NCBI GenBank assembly: GCA_941918925.1
Contig: OW799233.1
Location: 141,672,223 to 141,736,222 of the forward strand
Reading direction: 5' to 3'
DNA length: 64,000 nt
Source of the DNA: Phyto melanocephala
Lineage: Eukaryota > Arthropoda > Insecta > Diptera > Rhinophoridae
The notes under the pieces were generated by a model. It searched no databases and was not told the DNA's origin. It saw only the letters and a program-made list of their open reading frames with translations. The translations under genes and the position numbers were made by a program. This document shows, piece after piece, positions 13,254 through 24,800 of this stretch (its first letter is position 1; every line of letters starts with the position of its first letter).

Positions 13254-14180
13254 CAATAAGGTTTGCAATTTCAGCAAAAAAATCTAACAAATAAACATTG
13301 CTTGCAAATAATTGCATTTTATTATCAAAGTTCATGCTGTCAAATTTGGTGTTCAGAGCTGCCAATGCACACTGATGCACTGTTTAGTGCGGTTTATGGA
13401 CCGGTGGTATCATTGGAATGTAGTTCTTCCAGAACGATAAGAATCGCAACATTATACTTAGTCAATGGAGCAAGTCATGTAATTTTAACAATACCGTTAC
13501 AAGTGCCACACGCAATGCCATAAACCTATTAAGAGGTGAGTTTGGCGAGCAATTATTCTCACATTTTAGAGCAGTCCATTGGCAGATTTTATACGAGGGG
13601 GTACGTGAAGTCTCTCGCTCTGGATAACAACATTACAGCTGCCATTAGAAAGATACCTGCTAAAAGGCTGCAAATGTAGGTCAATAAGGTTTGGCTTTTC
13701 AGCAAAAAAAGTCTAACAAATAAACATTGCTTGCAAATAATTGAATTTTATTATCAAAGTTCGTGCTGTCAAATTTGGTGTGAAGAGCAGTCAGAGGCTG
13801 TTTAAGAGCTGCCAATGCACACTGAAAGATGCATAGTTTAATGGGGTTTACAGGCCGGTGGTATACTTATGTATTTGGAATGTAGTTCTTCCAGAATGAT
13901 AAGAATCGCAACATTATAGTCAATGGAGCAAGTTATGTAATATCAAAAATACCGTGACAAGTGCCACACGCAACACCATAAACCTATTGAGAGGTGAGTT
14001 GCAATTATTCTCACTTTTTGGAGCAGTCCATTGGCCGATTTTATACGAGAGGATACGTGAAGTCTCTCGCTATGGATGACAACATTACAGCTGCTATTAG
14101 AAAGATACCGGCCAAAAGGCTAGAAATGCAGGTCATAATTAAAGTTCAAATTGAAGTTGGACTACCTACAGCGTTGCCAT
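13254..14180 (+). pseudogene. Tandemly duplicated mariner-like relic (two ~430-460 bp units)
   Basis: Unit 1 (13254-13680) and unit 2 (13681-14150) are near-identical, sharing CTAACAAATAAACATTGCTT and GAAGTCTCTCGCT. In shifting frames both keep broken mariner motifs: LQIIAFYYQSSC, then GLWTGGII-like, then SATRNAINLLRGEFGEQLF (compare TARETMDILKDKFGE), then RGYVKSLALDDNITAAIRKI. The same deletions and stops occur in both units, so the duplication followed the decay. Confidence 0.75.
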
Positions 14181-14384
14181 AGGCAAGATTTGCATGATAT
14201 TATTTTTAAAAAGTAAATGGCTGGCATTTTTAAAAAGTAATCGCCTTAAATAAATATTTCTTTCACTTGGCAAATTGTATGCGCTTTTTTTTAAATTTTT
14301 AAATCATAAAAAATTACACTATACTTGCGATTTAAAATAGCCATTTAGATTTTAAACGGTAAAACTGTGTAGATTGATAAAAAA

Positions 14385-14640
14385 AAAATAAGTAAGAGCG
14401 CAATATTCGGCCGTGCCGAATCTGATTATACCTTTCACCGTCATGTACATAGGTATAACGACCATTCCGACGCCATCTTTGATTTTGAATTTTTACGTAA
14501 TTACCCGTATTCTACTAGTCAAGCCCTTTTATTTGATTTGTTTTGCCATTTTTTTTCAGATGCCATCCAGGATTTTACACTTTTTTATTGTTTACTAGAT
14601 TGTTCTGGTCGAGCGCTTTTATTTAATACTTATATTGTGG
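14385..14640 (+). repeat. Dispersed repeat family D copy
   Basis: It starts with a CGGCCGTGCCG hairpin and carries CATGTACATAGGTATAA, GACGCCATCTTTGATTTT and TATTCTACTAGTCAAGCCC. Related copies lie at 22384-22560, 23460-23640, 27234-27700 and 57630-57990. It is noncoding. Confidence 0.65.
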
Positions 14641-16850
14641 GGGTTAACTACTATGATAATATATACATCATGAATGATTAGGCAGTCATGATGAATGTAT
14701 ATAGCATAAGGAATAATTAGTCAGTCCTGACGATATTCTGATCAGAATTAATTAGTCAGCACACTTCATTTCTGATTAAAAACAAAACACTGTAGAAAGA
14801 GCAGTTCAGATATACGTATGTTTAAATAGTGCTCGAAGTTCACCAGCTGAACAAAATCACTCGTACAGGAATGTTTACATCAGTTTTTTCACATTGTCCT
14901 TAATAAAACAGCTGGTTTGGTATTTCCGTTTTGTATTTATATTGGGTTCGTTAAAATTTTTTTTCAAGTTATCACTGAATTGCGTTCGTTTACACAATGT
15001 ATAGTAAATGAGCAGTCAAATTGAGAGAGTAAAGTGAAAGTTATTTTATTTTGATGCATTCAATAATGTGTAGGGCTCTTACTGGGTTAATTTTCAAAAA
15101 TGCACATATGAAAAAGCTACTAAATTTAATAAAATATAATTTTTATATTCAGTAAGCTTTACAAGTTAAAAATGTTCAGCATAAATTTTAAAATACTGTA
15201 AAATTTGTTTTTAATTAATATTTTTTTTAATAAAATGTTCATTAATGCAATTTGAATAAAAGAAATCATAATTTTTTGCAATGTATGTAGACTTTATTGG
15301 ACTACTGTACATGAATATAAATGGTTAAATATTTATTAGTTCCCTATCTATCTGTCCTTTACCGTTAGTGACAAGGGTATTAATAGCGTTGTCATTCTGT
15401 TTGTAATTTTTACAATATTTAAAGTACGAATGTTTTTTTTTGTTTTTTAATTAACTTTTATGATTAAGCGGAGTTTATCTGTTTGTTTAAATCAATTTTT
15501 AAAAGCGTTAATATTCTGCACATACCCTTGTTTCAAAATCGTGAATCATAGAGTTAAGACAGTAAATACTTGGATATATAGGTATTCAATTAAACCCAGT
15601 CTTTGTAAACTTGAGTTCATGATTCAATAATAATTTCCCCAACCAAGTTAAGATTTCACATCGTAGCAAGGATATTGTAGCATTAGTGTGTCTAAAAATT
15701 TAATTTATTTAAAATAAATAACGTTATTAATTTGAATGATTTTTTTCCTTAAAAACAACCAAGTAAGTAACAGTTATCATTCCCCTTTTCTTATAAGTAT
15801 TAGGGGGTTTCCGACAGAGGATTCTAAGATTTAATTGTTGAAGCTACATCTGTCTTAATGGCTGTTATTTGTTCGGTTTGTTTTACCAAATCATCGCAAA
15901 ATGTTAAAATTGTTTATCCGAACTTTTTATTTTTATCTTCTGCATTTAGGCCCACTTCTACACGTATTGGTACAACTTTAAAATATGGTACGATACAAAT
16001 CCAACGACATGTGGTTAAATACGGACGACGCAATTTAGAACTCAGCATATGCCAAATCTCATGTAGATAAAATGCTAACTAATTACTGGAACTATTCGAT
16101 TCGAATCCGTTAGACTGTTTCATATGGGGTTTTCTTAAGTCGCAGGTCTATGAGAATGAGTCACAAGCCAAAGCGTCCCTAAAAGAAACATAATGCAAAT
16201 CAGATAATGATAATCGGTAAAATGAAGTCTGGTCTATGTACCAGAGTCATGGAAATTAGACGTTTAGGATGATCGCTATCCAGCGAGGTCGCGACGAACA
16301 TTTTCACAATACTAAAGCCCATACATAATGGCATCGGTAGGCTTTTAAAACGAATAAAAAATTTAGATAATACCTCGTACACCATTTGTTTTATTAAAAT
16401 TTAAAGATTAAAAGACTCGTTAAAACAAAATAATGGGAAGAGTCTAGTTTTTGTTATATACTGTAAACCAATAATATTTATTTTTATACGCTTTGGATGC
16501 TTATTATCAATATGTTAATTCCATTGTCATTATCGTGTGACATCACATAATCAGGCTACGCTATGCCCCATGATTTTAATTTTGTCTAAAAAATGCCTCC
16601 AAGTAATAATATATTTTTTGAAATTTTCAAATACCTACATTTTTGTGAAGGGTATACAAGATTTAGAAAAGGTCGAATAGACAACTTACAAACAAGATAC
16701 AAATATGTATCATTTAAAAGGTATTTGCTTCAAATACATACGAAAAATATTAACGTGTTATAATTAAATGAAGCGCCCTACATATCGAGCCCTAACAGCA
16801 AAAATAACATAACTGACAATTTTTTAAAATTAACTTTTTGATTCAGAATT
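14641..16850. other. Spacer, weak repeat traces only
   Basis: 15350-15560 resembles a very diverged GTCY-family copy (GTGACAAGGGTATTAATAGC, GTTTGTAATTTTTACAAT). Nothing else was identified. The first exon of chaoptin, with its ATG, may lie here or nearer 18.8 kb but cannot be picked out by eye. Confidence 0.4.
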
Positions 16851-17300
16851 GTTTTTCAGCCTCCAACACATAATAATAGTAATAATAGTTACAGAAAAAA
16901 AGCCATTACATTTTAACCTTAACGACACTTACATTTTTATGTGACTGCAAATATAACATAACTGACATTAAAAAATTTTAGATTTATCGAATAATCAACG
17001 AAATAAACAAATTAATTAATTATAAAGAGCAACAAATATTTACGTATGAAACTGTTATATGTTAGGGGCCGTATTCATAAAAAATATTTTAGGTTTATTA
17101 AAGGCTTATTTGACAAATTTCTCTACATCTGTCAAATAAGTCTTTAATAAACCTAAAACATTTTTTATGAATACGGCCCTAGTTGTTTAATCTAGAGACG
17201 GAACCGTAAGTAACTTTTCACTTACAATCACGCATTTAATAACAAAAATATTACTAAGACATGCCATTATTTTTTACTCTCGCGTAAATATGATGAAAAA
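16850..17300 (+). repeat. Old dispersed repeat X, copy 1
   Basis: Sequences such as TGTGACTGCAAATA, ATTATAAAGAGCAAC, GTATGAAACTGTTA and TCTAGAGACGGAACCGTAA match the reverse complement of 43840-44060. The unit is noncoding. It carries the palindromic MITE at 17066-17179. Confidence 0.75.
17066..17179. mobile_element. Palindromic Harbinger-type MITE, TAG duplication
   Basis: This 114-bp element is almost wholly two inverted arms beginning GGGCCGTATTCATAAAAAAT and continuing through TTAGGTTTATTAAAG. TAG at 17063-17065 and 17180-17182 is the target duplication. The GGGCCG end and 3-bp duplication match the complete Harbinger element at 46105. The RNA would fold as a long hairpin. Confidence 0.9.
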
Positions 17301-17464
17301 TTAACTGCGATAAAATACTCATAGTCTTGACAAACTCACGGAAAAGACCAAATTAAATTTTATGCAAAATTACTGATAATATAACTCTTCTTATATTTTT
17401 ATTTTTTTAGTAATTTTCTAATTATGAATAAAAAATTAAAATATACCAACGCTAGGTTTATCAT

Positions 17465-18308
17465 CCCAGCAAAGAATAAAAAAATTAAAGTAGTGCAAAA
17501 TGAATTACATTTTCAAGACTTCTAAATTAATAGTGTAAAAGCATTAATTTTAAATGACTCCGTATATGCAAGATAATTTGTTATAAATGATGTGCTTAAT
17601 GAATATCTTAAACGATTCATGTAAACAAACAAAATCAACTCATGAAACATCGGATTCTCTTCACCAAATATGCATGAGTTCTGTGCGCTTATTAGAACGG
17701 AGTGCATTCCACTAATATATTCATATAAACACATGACCTCTAATGATCATTAGTTTTTTTCCCCCTAAATTTAATCACTTTCGGCCTTATTCATAACAAT
17801 AAGTTAGCGACAGTTTGTACACTACGTACAACAAGCTGCTAACTAGAATGCCGATTACGCTTGCCAGCTCGTTGGCACAGAGTTTATTCATAACAAACTT
17901 TTATCCGTCTGCAACTTTTCATAAATCAACTCTGAAATTGCATGATACTTCTTTAAAAAAGTAACCATTTTTGGTATATACATCTTCCCTGATTTAGACA
18001 TTTTATTGTTTTTCCATCCATACTAACAATTTTTAAAATTAAAAAATAAATTAAAGGAATAAACGAACAATATAATTAATTGGCAAAAAAATATTGGTAA
18101 TGTAAAACAACAACAGAGATTAGGTGTTTTTCATAAGTTGGCAAACGTATTGCAGCTCGTTGACAAGAGTTTAGCAAATCGTTAGCCAGAGTTTGGCATG
18201 TGTGTTTTAAATAAACTTTATGCCAACTTTTTGTTATGAATAAGGCCGTTTGTCTCCAGTTGAACCCCCCAAAAATAATTTTTTTGTCATATAGTTTTTT
18301 TTGCTGGG
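17465..18308 (+). mobile_element. CCCAGCAAA-ended MITE, copy 1, with nested MITE
   Basis: The ends are CCCAGCAAA and TTTGCTGGG, flanked by AT on both sides. The internal stretch GTAGTGCAAAATGAATTACA and following CTTCTAAAT recurs inverted in the copy at 20935-21183. About 374 bp belong to this element; the rest is the insertion at 17782-18248. A third right end of this type is at about 43846. Confidence 0.8.
17782..18248. mobile_element. MITE with CGGCCTTATTCATAACAA ends, nested
   Basis: Inverted ends CGGCCTTATTCATAACAA and TTGTTATGAATAAGGCCG enclose 467 bp; TTT at 17779-17781 and 18249-18251 fits a 3-bp target duplication. The interior has repeated TTGGCA/GCCAAC and TTAGC stretches but no coding frame. 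It is probably another PIF/Harbinger-type non-autonomous family. Confidence 0.82.
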
Positions 18309-18811
18309 ATGTAAATTGGAGTTTGACTGCAGTGAATCTGAAAAATTTAACTTTTAATTTTATTTAGTGTGTTACGTTTTATTCGCGGTCACAAATTAGT
18401 CTAACCTCGACACAAAAATTTAACGTAATATTAATACAAATAACAGTTTTGCAAGCAACTTTACAAAAGAAATAACATTGTGATAATACAGTTTCTGCAA
18501 CGTTTTTACCTTCTACGGTAAAATTACAATTCTTTAAATTAGGGCCTTTCTACTTGTGACCACAGATATGTAGAATTAAGTTAAAATTTATCTATAAGTT
18601 ACATAAGATTATTAGCAGGTTACATTTCAATTTTCATAAACAAATTCTGAACAAATTCGAACAAAACTAAAAAAGCGTTCTCCTGTAAAATTTGGTTTTT
18701 GTGTGTTACGTAATTTAAGCGGTAAAGGCTCGATATAAGTATTTGTTTAAAAAAATAGAAGCTTAAAATAAATATTTCCCTAATCAATCGTCCTTTTACG
18801 TTTATTTTAAG

Positions 18812-21800
18812 GGTCTGGAATTTTTTTTCAAATTCGGTTATGCTTTTCTTATCATAACACTGCTTATAATGATATGGATGTCCTTGGCGCGAGCATCACT
18901 GTACAATAATCGAGAATTAGAGGAAATGAGATATCCGCCATGCGCATACAATTCATTATGTACATGCTCAAAATCGTCACCAGATCTAGGAATAGTTTAT
19001 TGTAAAAATGTACCATTTCCAGCTTTGCCAAGAATGGTTAACCAATCAAAGGTATGTCAAAATATTTGTAATTTGTCGAGATTATTGAAATTCTAAGATG
19101 GTTGAACATTTAAAAAAAGGTTTTCATGCTGCACATGGAAAACACTGGATTACGAGAAATAGAACCGTACTTTTTACAAGCAACAGGTTAGAATATGAAA
19201 AACCCGAATATTTATTTTTTTAAACAATGCATTTAAAAATGTTATAAATGTGTAAGTTTAAATAAACTATTTTTAAAGGAATGTACCGCCTGAAATTATC
19301 GGGGAACCATTTAACCGAAATACCAGATGATGCTTTTACCGGTCTTGAACGTTCCTTATGGGAACTAATACTGCCACAAAATGATTTAGTCGAAATACCA
19401 TCAAAATCATTTAGACATTTACAAAAACTAAGACACTTAGATCTGGGTCATAATCACATAACACACATACAGCATGATTCTTTTCGAGGTCTCGAAGACT
19501 CATTACAGACACTCATTTTGCGCGATAATTGCATTTCAAACTTACAGCCCCACAGCTTTTCAGGCCTTCTGATATTGGAAACATTGGATTTGAGTGGCAA
19601 CAATTTATTTGAAATTGATCCTAATGTCTTTGTGGATGGTATGCCGAGACTAATGAAACTTTTATTAACCGACAATATACTTTCGGAAATACCATTTGAT
19701 GCTCTGGGACCATTGAAAAGTTTACGTACACTGGATATATCGCACAATGTTATATGGTCCCTTAGTGGCAACGAAACATATGATATACAATCGACCACAA
19801 AGTTAAATTTGGACAATTTACATTTGGAATATAACAATATTAGTATGTTGCCACCAAATTCATTTAAATATTTTGATATTGTTAACCGAACATTTTTGGA
19901 CGGAAATCCGATACATACAATGAAGGTAAGTAACCACATACATACATATGTAAGTATTTTTAAGATATCGCAACAAATTAACTTCCAAATATTACACAGT
20001 TTATGCAATCTGTTTAAATTATCGATGTTTCGAAAATATATGTATTTTGATACAACAACTAAGTATATTTTAAAACTTTTTTAAAGGATGATGCTTTTAA
20101 GTCAGCTAAAATACGTGAAATTTATATGCGTTACTGTGGTCTAACACATATATCGCCGATGGCATTTGATAGCTTAGTAAATAGTCTACAAATATTGGAT
20201 CTATCTGGAAATAATTTAACGCATTTACATCATAAACTATTTAATAAATTTGATGTTTTAAGGTATGTATGTTGTGTGTATAATTATAATATGTAAATTA
20301 ATATTCATATTGAACTTTCAAATATTAACTATTGATCCTCTATACAAATATCAGAGTTGTTATTTACTGCATTAGGAAATCACTTCTATATATTAATGTT
20401 TTTAGGGATATACAGTGAGAGACAAATATGTGTAAGTGTTTTCCAGCATTACATCGGGATCAGTGAGTGTATCGTTTGGTTTTCTATATTTTTAATAATT
20501 TTAAATTTATCTGTCCTACATGATTTTAATCATCAAAAAATAAAATTGGGATATAAAATCATATAACAAACACTTACACATATTTGTCTCGCACTGTAAT
20601 AGCATATATGCATACCTTTGCAAATATTTTGAGTTCAGTTTGAATGTTTTACAATGCTCTCGTACAAGATTAAGTCTTTGTAATATTTTTTACATTTTCA
20701 TAAGTATTTATACTTTTTTAATAGACGCCTTATTATTGAGCAACAAAATTACAATACTATGGTATAGATTTAACAATTGATATGTACTACATAAATACAT
20801 ATACATACTTATGTGTATATCGTCACCTAAAATACAAAAAAACATATTGAAATAACGTAAAAATATTTATTGCAAGTTTATTTTTTAAGATTAAATATAT
20901 GAGGCTAACGACATTTGATATAAATGTGGAATTACCCAGCAAAAAAAATCTATGACAAACAAGTGAATTTGCAGAGGTTCAACTGGTGACGAAGTGGTTA
21001 AATTTAGGTGAAAACACTAATGGTTTTAACATTAGCATGTCATTGAAGATCATGTCTTAACATGAATATATTAATGAAAAGATCTCCTGCATATTTGCTG
21101 AAAAGCATGAAGCTTTTACATAAATTATTTAGAAGTCTTGAAAATGTAATTTGCTTTGCACTACTTCCATTTTTTTTGCTGGGTAAGTAAATATCTCAAG
21201 TATTTTTCATTTTACAACATCTTTCAAATTGTGATATTTACGTTACGTTGTGTGGTATATTAGGAAGCGATACATAAGTAAGTAAAATTTAATAAATATA
21301 TGTACATATGTTTACCTACATATGTACATTTATTTTTTTATTTTTAAGCCGATTGTTGTCATCAACTGTTCGCGAGACATGTTAATATTTGTAGAAAACA
21401 AACGTGTTTTACTCAAAAACATTGTTAAGGAAACATCCACCATATTCTTCTTTTATGGCAATTCAATTTATTCCGTTTTCCAATATTATTTGGTATGGCT
21501 TCCTATAAGTAGGTCTAGAAGTGCATGACCTTATTTCTTGCACATTTGTGTGAATGTGAGCTGTATTTTACTGATTTTTTTTCGTTTTTTTTTAATAAAA
21601 CAAAATCATACTTTGAATAATAATGTGCCAAAATGAAAAATAAGTCTAAAATTAAAAACCGGCCAATTATGATTTATAATATCCCGGGTTGCTTTTAGTA
21701 TCTACAAAATTATAATTGATTGTATTTTATTAAGGACATTTTAACAAAAAAGTTCTCTACAGCAAATGTTCAAAAAGTTTTATTCTGTACAAAAGAAAAT

Positions 21801-24800
21801 GGAGAATACATTTAAGAATTTCTCATAGAAAGTATATTTTTATATTTAAGTACAAAATTAAAGAAATTAAAAACATTTTACTACCAGATAATTTATGGAG
21901 AATATGATAGGAAATTTATAAAAAAACGAAATTTATAAAAAAGTAATGGTGTTTTCTTTTCTAACAAACAATGTTACCCTTTTATAGTTAAACACTTTTC
22001 AAAGGTCGCCTGCACCCTAACAAAATGCTACATTTACAATCAGCAGAATAGAACAGAAATGTTCACCCTTTTTACATGATAGCTGTATTTTTATGTAAAA
22101 CTGCATTTCTTGCTTCCATTTTAATAATTTGGGACCATACATTTTTTTTAAATTACTACAAAAACTTAATTCTCCTTTTTCATATCAACTGTTAAAAAGG
22201 TCAATATTCTAACCCTTTGATTTAATTCAGGGTAAAACATGTAACATTTTTTGTTATTTTTTGGCAACATTATTACAAAAGAACTTGTCATCCGTTTATA
22301 ATATTGCATATTTTTAAGAAAAGAACACAAAAGAAAGCATAGGGCAGAATTAATGCAACATTAACGTCAGAAAAGAAAACACCATAAGAGTATTATATTC
22401 GGTCGTGTCGCCATGTACATAGCTTTTAGGTTTCATATATATGCACTTTTTTATTATTACTGACGGACGCCATCTTTGATTTAAAATTCTTACAAAATTA
22501 ACAGTATTCTACTAGTCAAGTCCTTTCACTTGATATCCATATGGATGGGGTTAAAATGGGGACAAGCCGTAACTAAAGTGTGACTTTTTAAGTGTAGTTT
22601 TATTATAAATCTAAAAAAACACTAAAATTAGCACCATATATTCAAAATTTTTATTGGATTCGATAAATAGGTCTTTGCCATTAACTTTTTCAAAATAACC
22701 TCATGTAAATGTTGCCCGCGGCTCCGCTTCAAATGGTCCATTCGTAAGGTCCAATTTTGCACCACTTTTTCGAGCATTTCGGCCTGTATTTCATGAATAA
22801 CACGTGTTATGTTATACTCTAAGGCTTCAATCGTGTTTGGCTTGTCCACATAGTCCAACAACTTTACGTAACCCCACAAGAAATATTCAAGAGGCGTCAA
22901 ATCACATGATCTTGGTGGCCAACTCACCAAATTTATCCTTCAATATGTCCATTGTTTCACGAGCTGTGTAGCATGTGTCACATGTGGGGCAAAAAAAGTC
23001 GCGTATCATGGCTCTATATCGTTCGCCGTTGACGGTAACGTTTCTTCCACGGTCGTCTTTGAAGAAAAATGGACCGATGATGCCACCAGCCCATAAACCA
23101 CACAAAACTTTCGTTTTTTCGGGATGCATTGGTAATTCTTGTACGGCATGTGGCTGTTTTTCACCCCAGATGCGACAGTTTTGCTTGTTTACGTATCCAT
23201 TTAGCCGAAATGAGCCTCATCGCTGAATACCATAAAAAGTTCTAAGTACGATGAACATTTCTCACAGAGTACGAATTTTGATAATAAATTTCAACGATTT
23301 GCAGTCCTTGCTCGTTTGTAAGTTTCTCCATGATGAAATGGCAGAGTATACTGACCACTATTCATTTTCACAGATGTAGTTTGGACACAATTACCAACCA
23401 GTGCTGCCAGCCCGAAAAACTTAATTTAAAAATAAATCACCCTTTACTATATTTGACTCATATATTCGACATTTAATCTAAGTCGTCATCTTGGATCTTT
23501 TACGTTTTCATAGTTAACTGTATGAATTTTACTGGTCAAACCTTTCATTTGATACCAATGTTGGCTCTCGGTGGTATAGAAACTATAGATTTTAGGAATC
23601 ATTGACTATTGACTTCTAAAAAGCATACTAAAAGATAAAATATAAACAATGTAATAAAATATGAAACGAAATTTATGAAAATCGAACGTAAAAACAATTT
23701 TTTGATTGAAAAAACGACTAGAGCAAACATATCACACCTATTATCGTTTTGAAATAGGTTTTATGTCTAAAACGTTTTGTATTACAAACATACATACATA
23801 TATGTTATTACTTAGTTGGGCTGAATTAAACAGAAATTTTAGTTTTTTTTTTTCAAAGGTTGAACAAATGAGCGATCGCACCGCTAATCATCAAAAGTTA
23901 TGTACGAATAAGTAACAGACTCACTCGTTGAGTTTGTCATTATTGTATGTGCTTTTATTAGAGCTCCTATACCTCCAAAATATTGTTAGAATATGCAGTT
24001 TGTTCTAAGAGTAACCCACATCAAACTTACTGTGCCTCACTATTGTATTTCTGCAGATATAGGAAGCATAATAATAACTTTGTATGGGGGGTGGGTACCC
24101 GCACTCCCTTACTATACTTCGAAGATTTAAATTCAACATGAAGGTTATTTTAGGAGTTACCCACATCAAGTGTGTCCCACTATTGTAGTTCTTAATATAT
24201 AGTAAAAATAATTACTTTAAATGGGAGTTACACATATATGAATATCTTATTAAAAATACATGCATAGCGCTAAAAAGCATAAATGTAATGGTTGAAAATA
24301 AGTCCGATCAATATTTTTCATTATCTTATAGAGTTATAAGTATGCGCGATAATAAAATTAAAATTGAACAGCCAACAGAAACATTCAATGCTATGCAATA
24401 TACCCTGCTTAAACTGGATCTAAGTGGTGATCAAAACGATCCAACCAATTTGCAAACACTGCGCAAGTAAGTAAAATATTTGCCATTCTTGAAATCAAAA
24501 AAAGTATTTTTATTCATTTGCAAAAAGTATGACCAGAATGAGGAATATGCGTTCATTATCCATGTCACGTATGAGTTCAACATCTATAGGACCGGATGAT
24601 TTTAAGGATTTTGGTGTAGAGTTGGAGGATTTGCAAATAACTCGAGCCCAATTATCGAATATACAATCGCATGCATTTAAGCATGTGAGAGGATTGAAAC
24701 GTTTGGATTTTAGTGAGAACTCAATATCGAGTATTGAAAATGATGCATTTGATGAGGTAAGTACTAGGTAGATTATTTTAAAAATTAACATAAATACATA

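Noticed and set aside
19454..20008. 184-codon minus-strand frame
   Set aside because: Antisense shadow of chaoptin leucine-rich-repeat exon 19279-19925.
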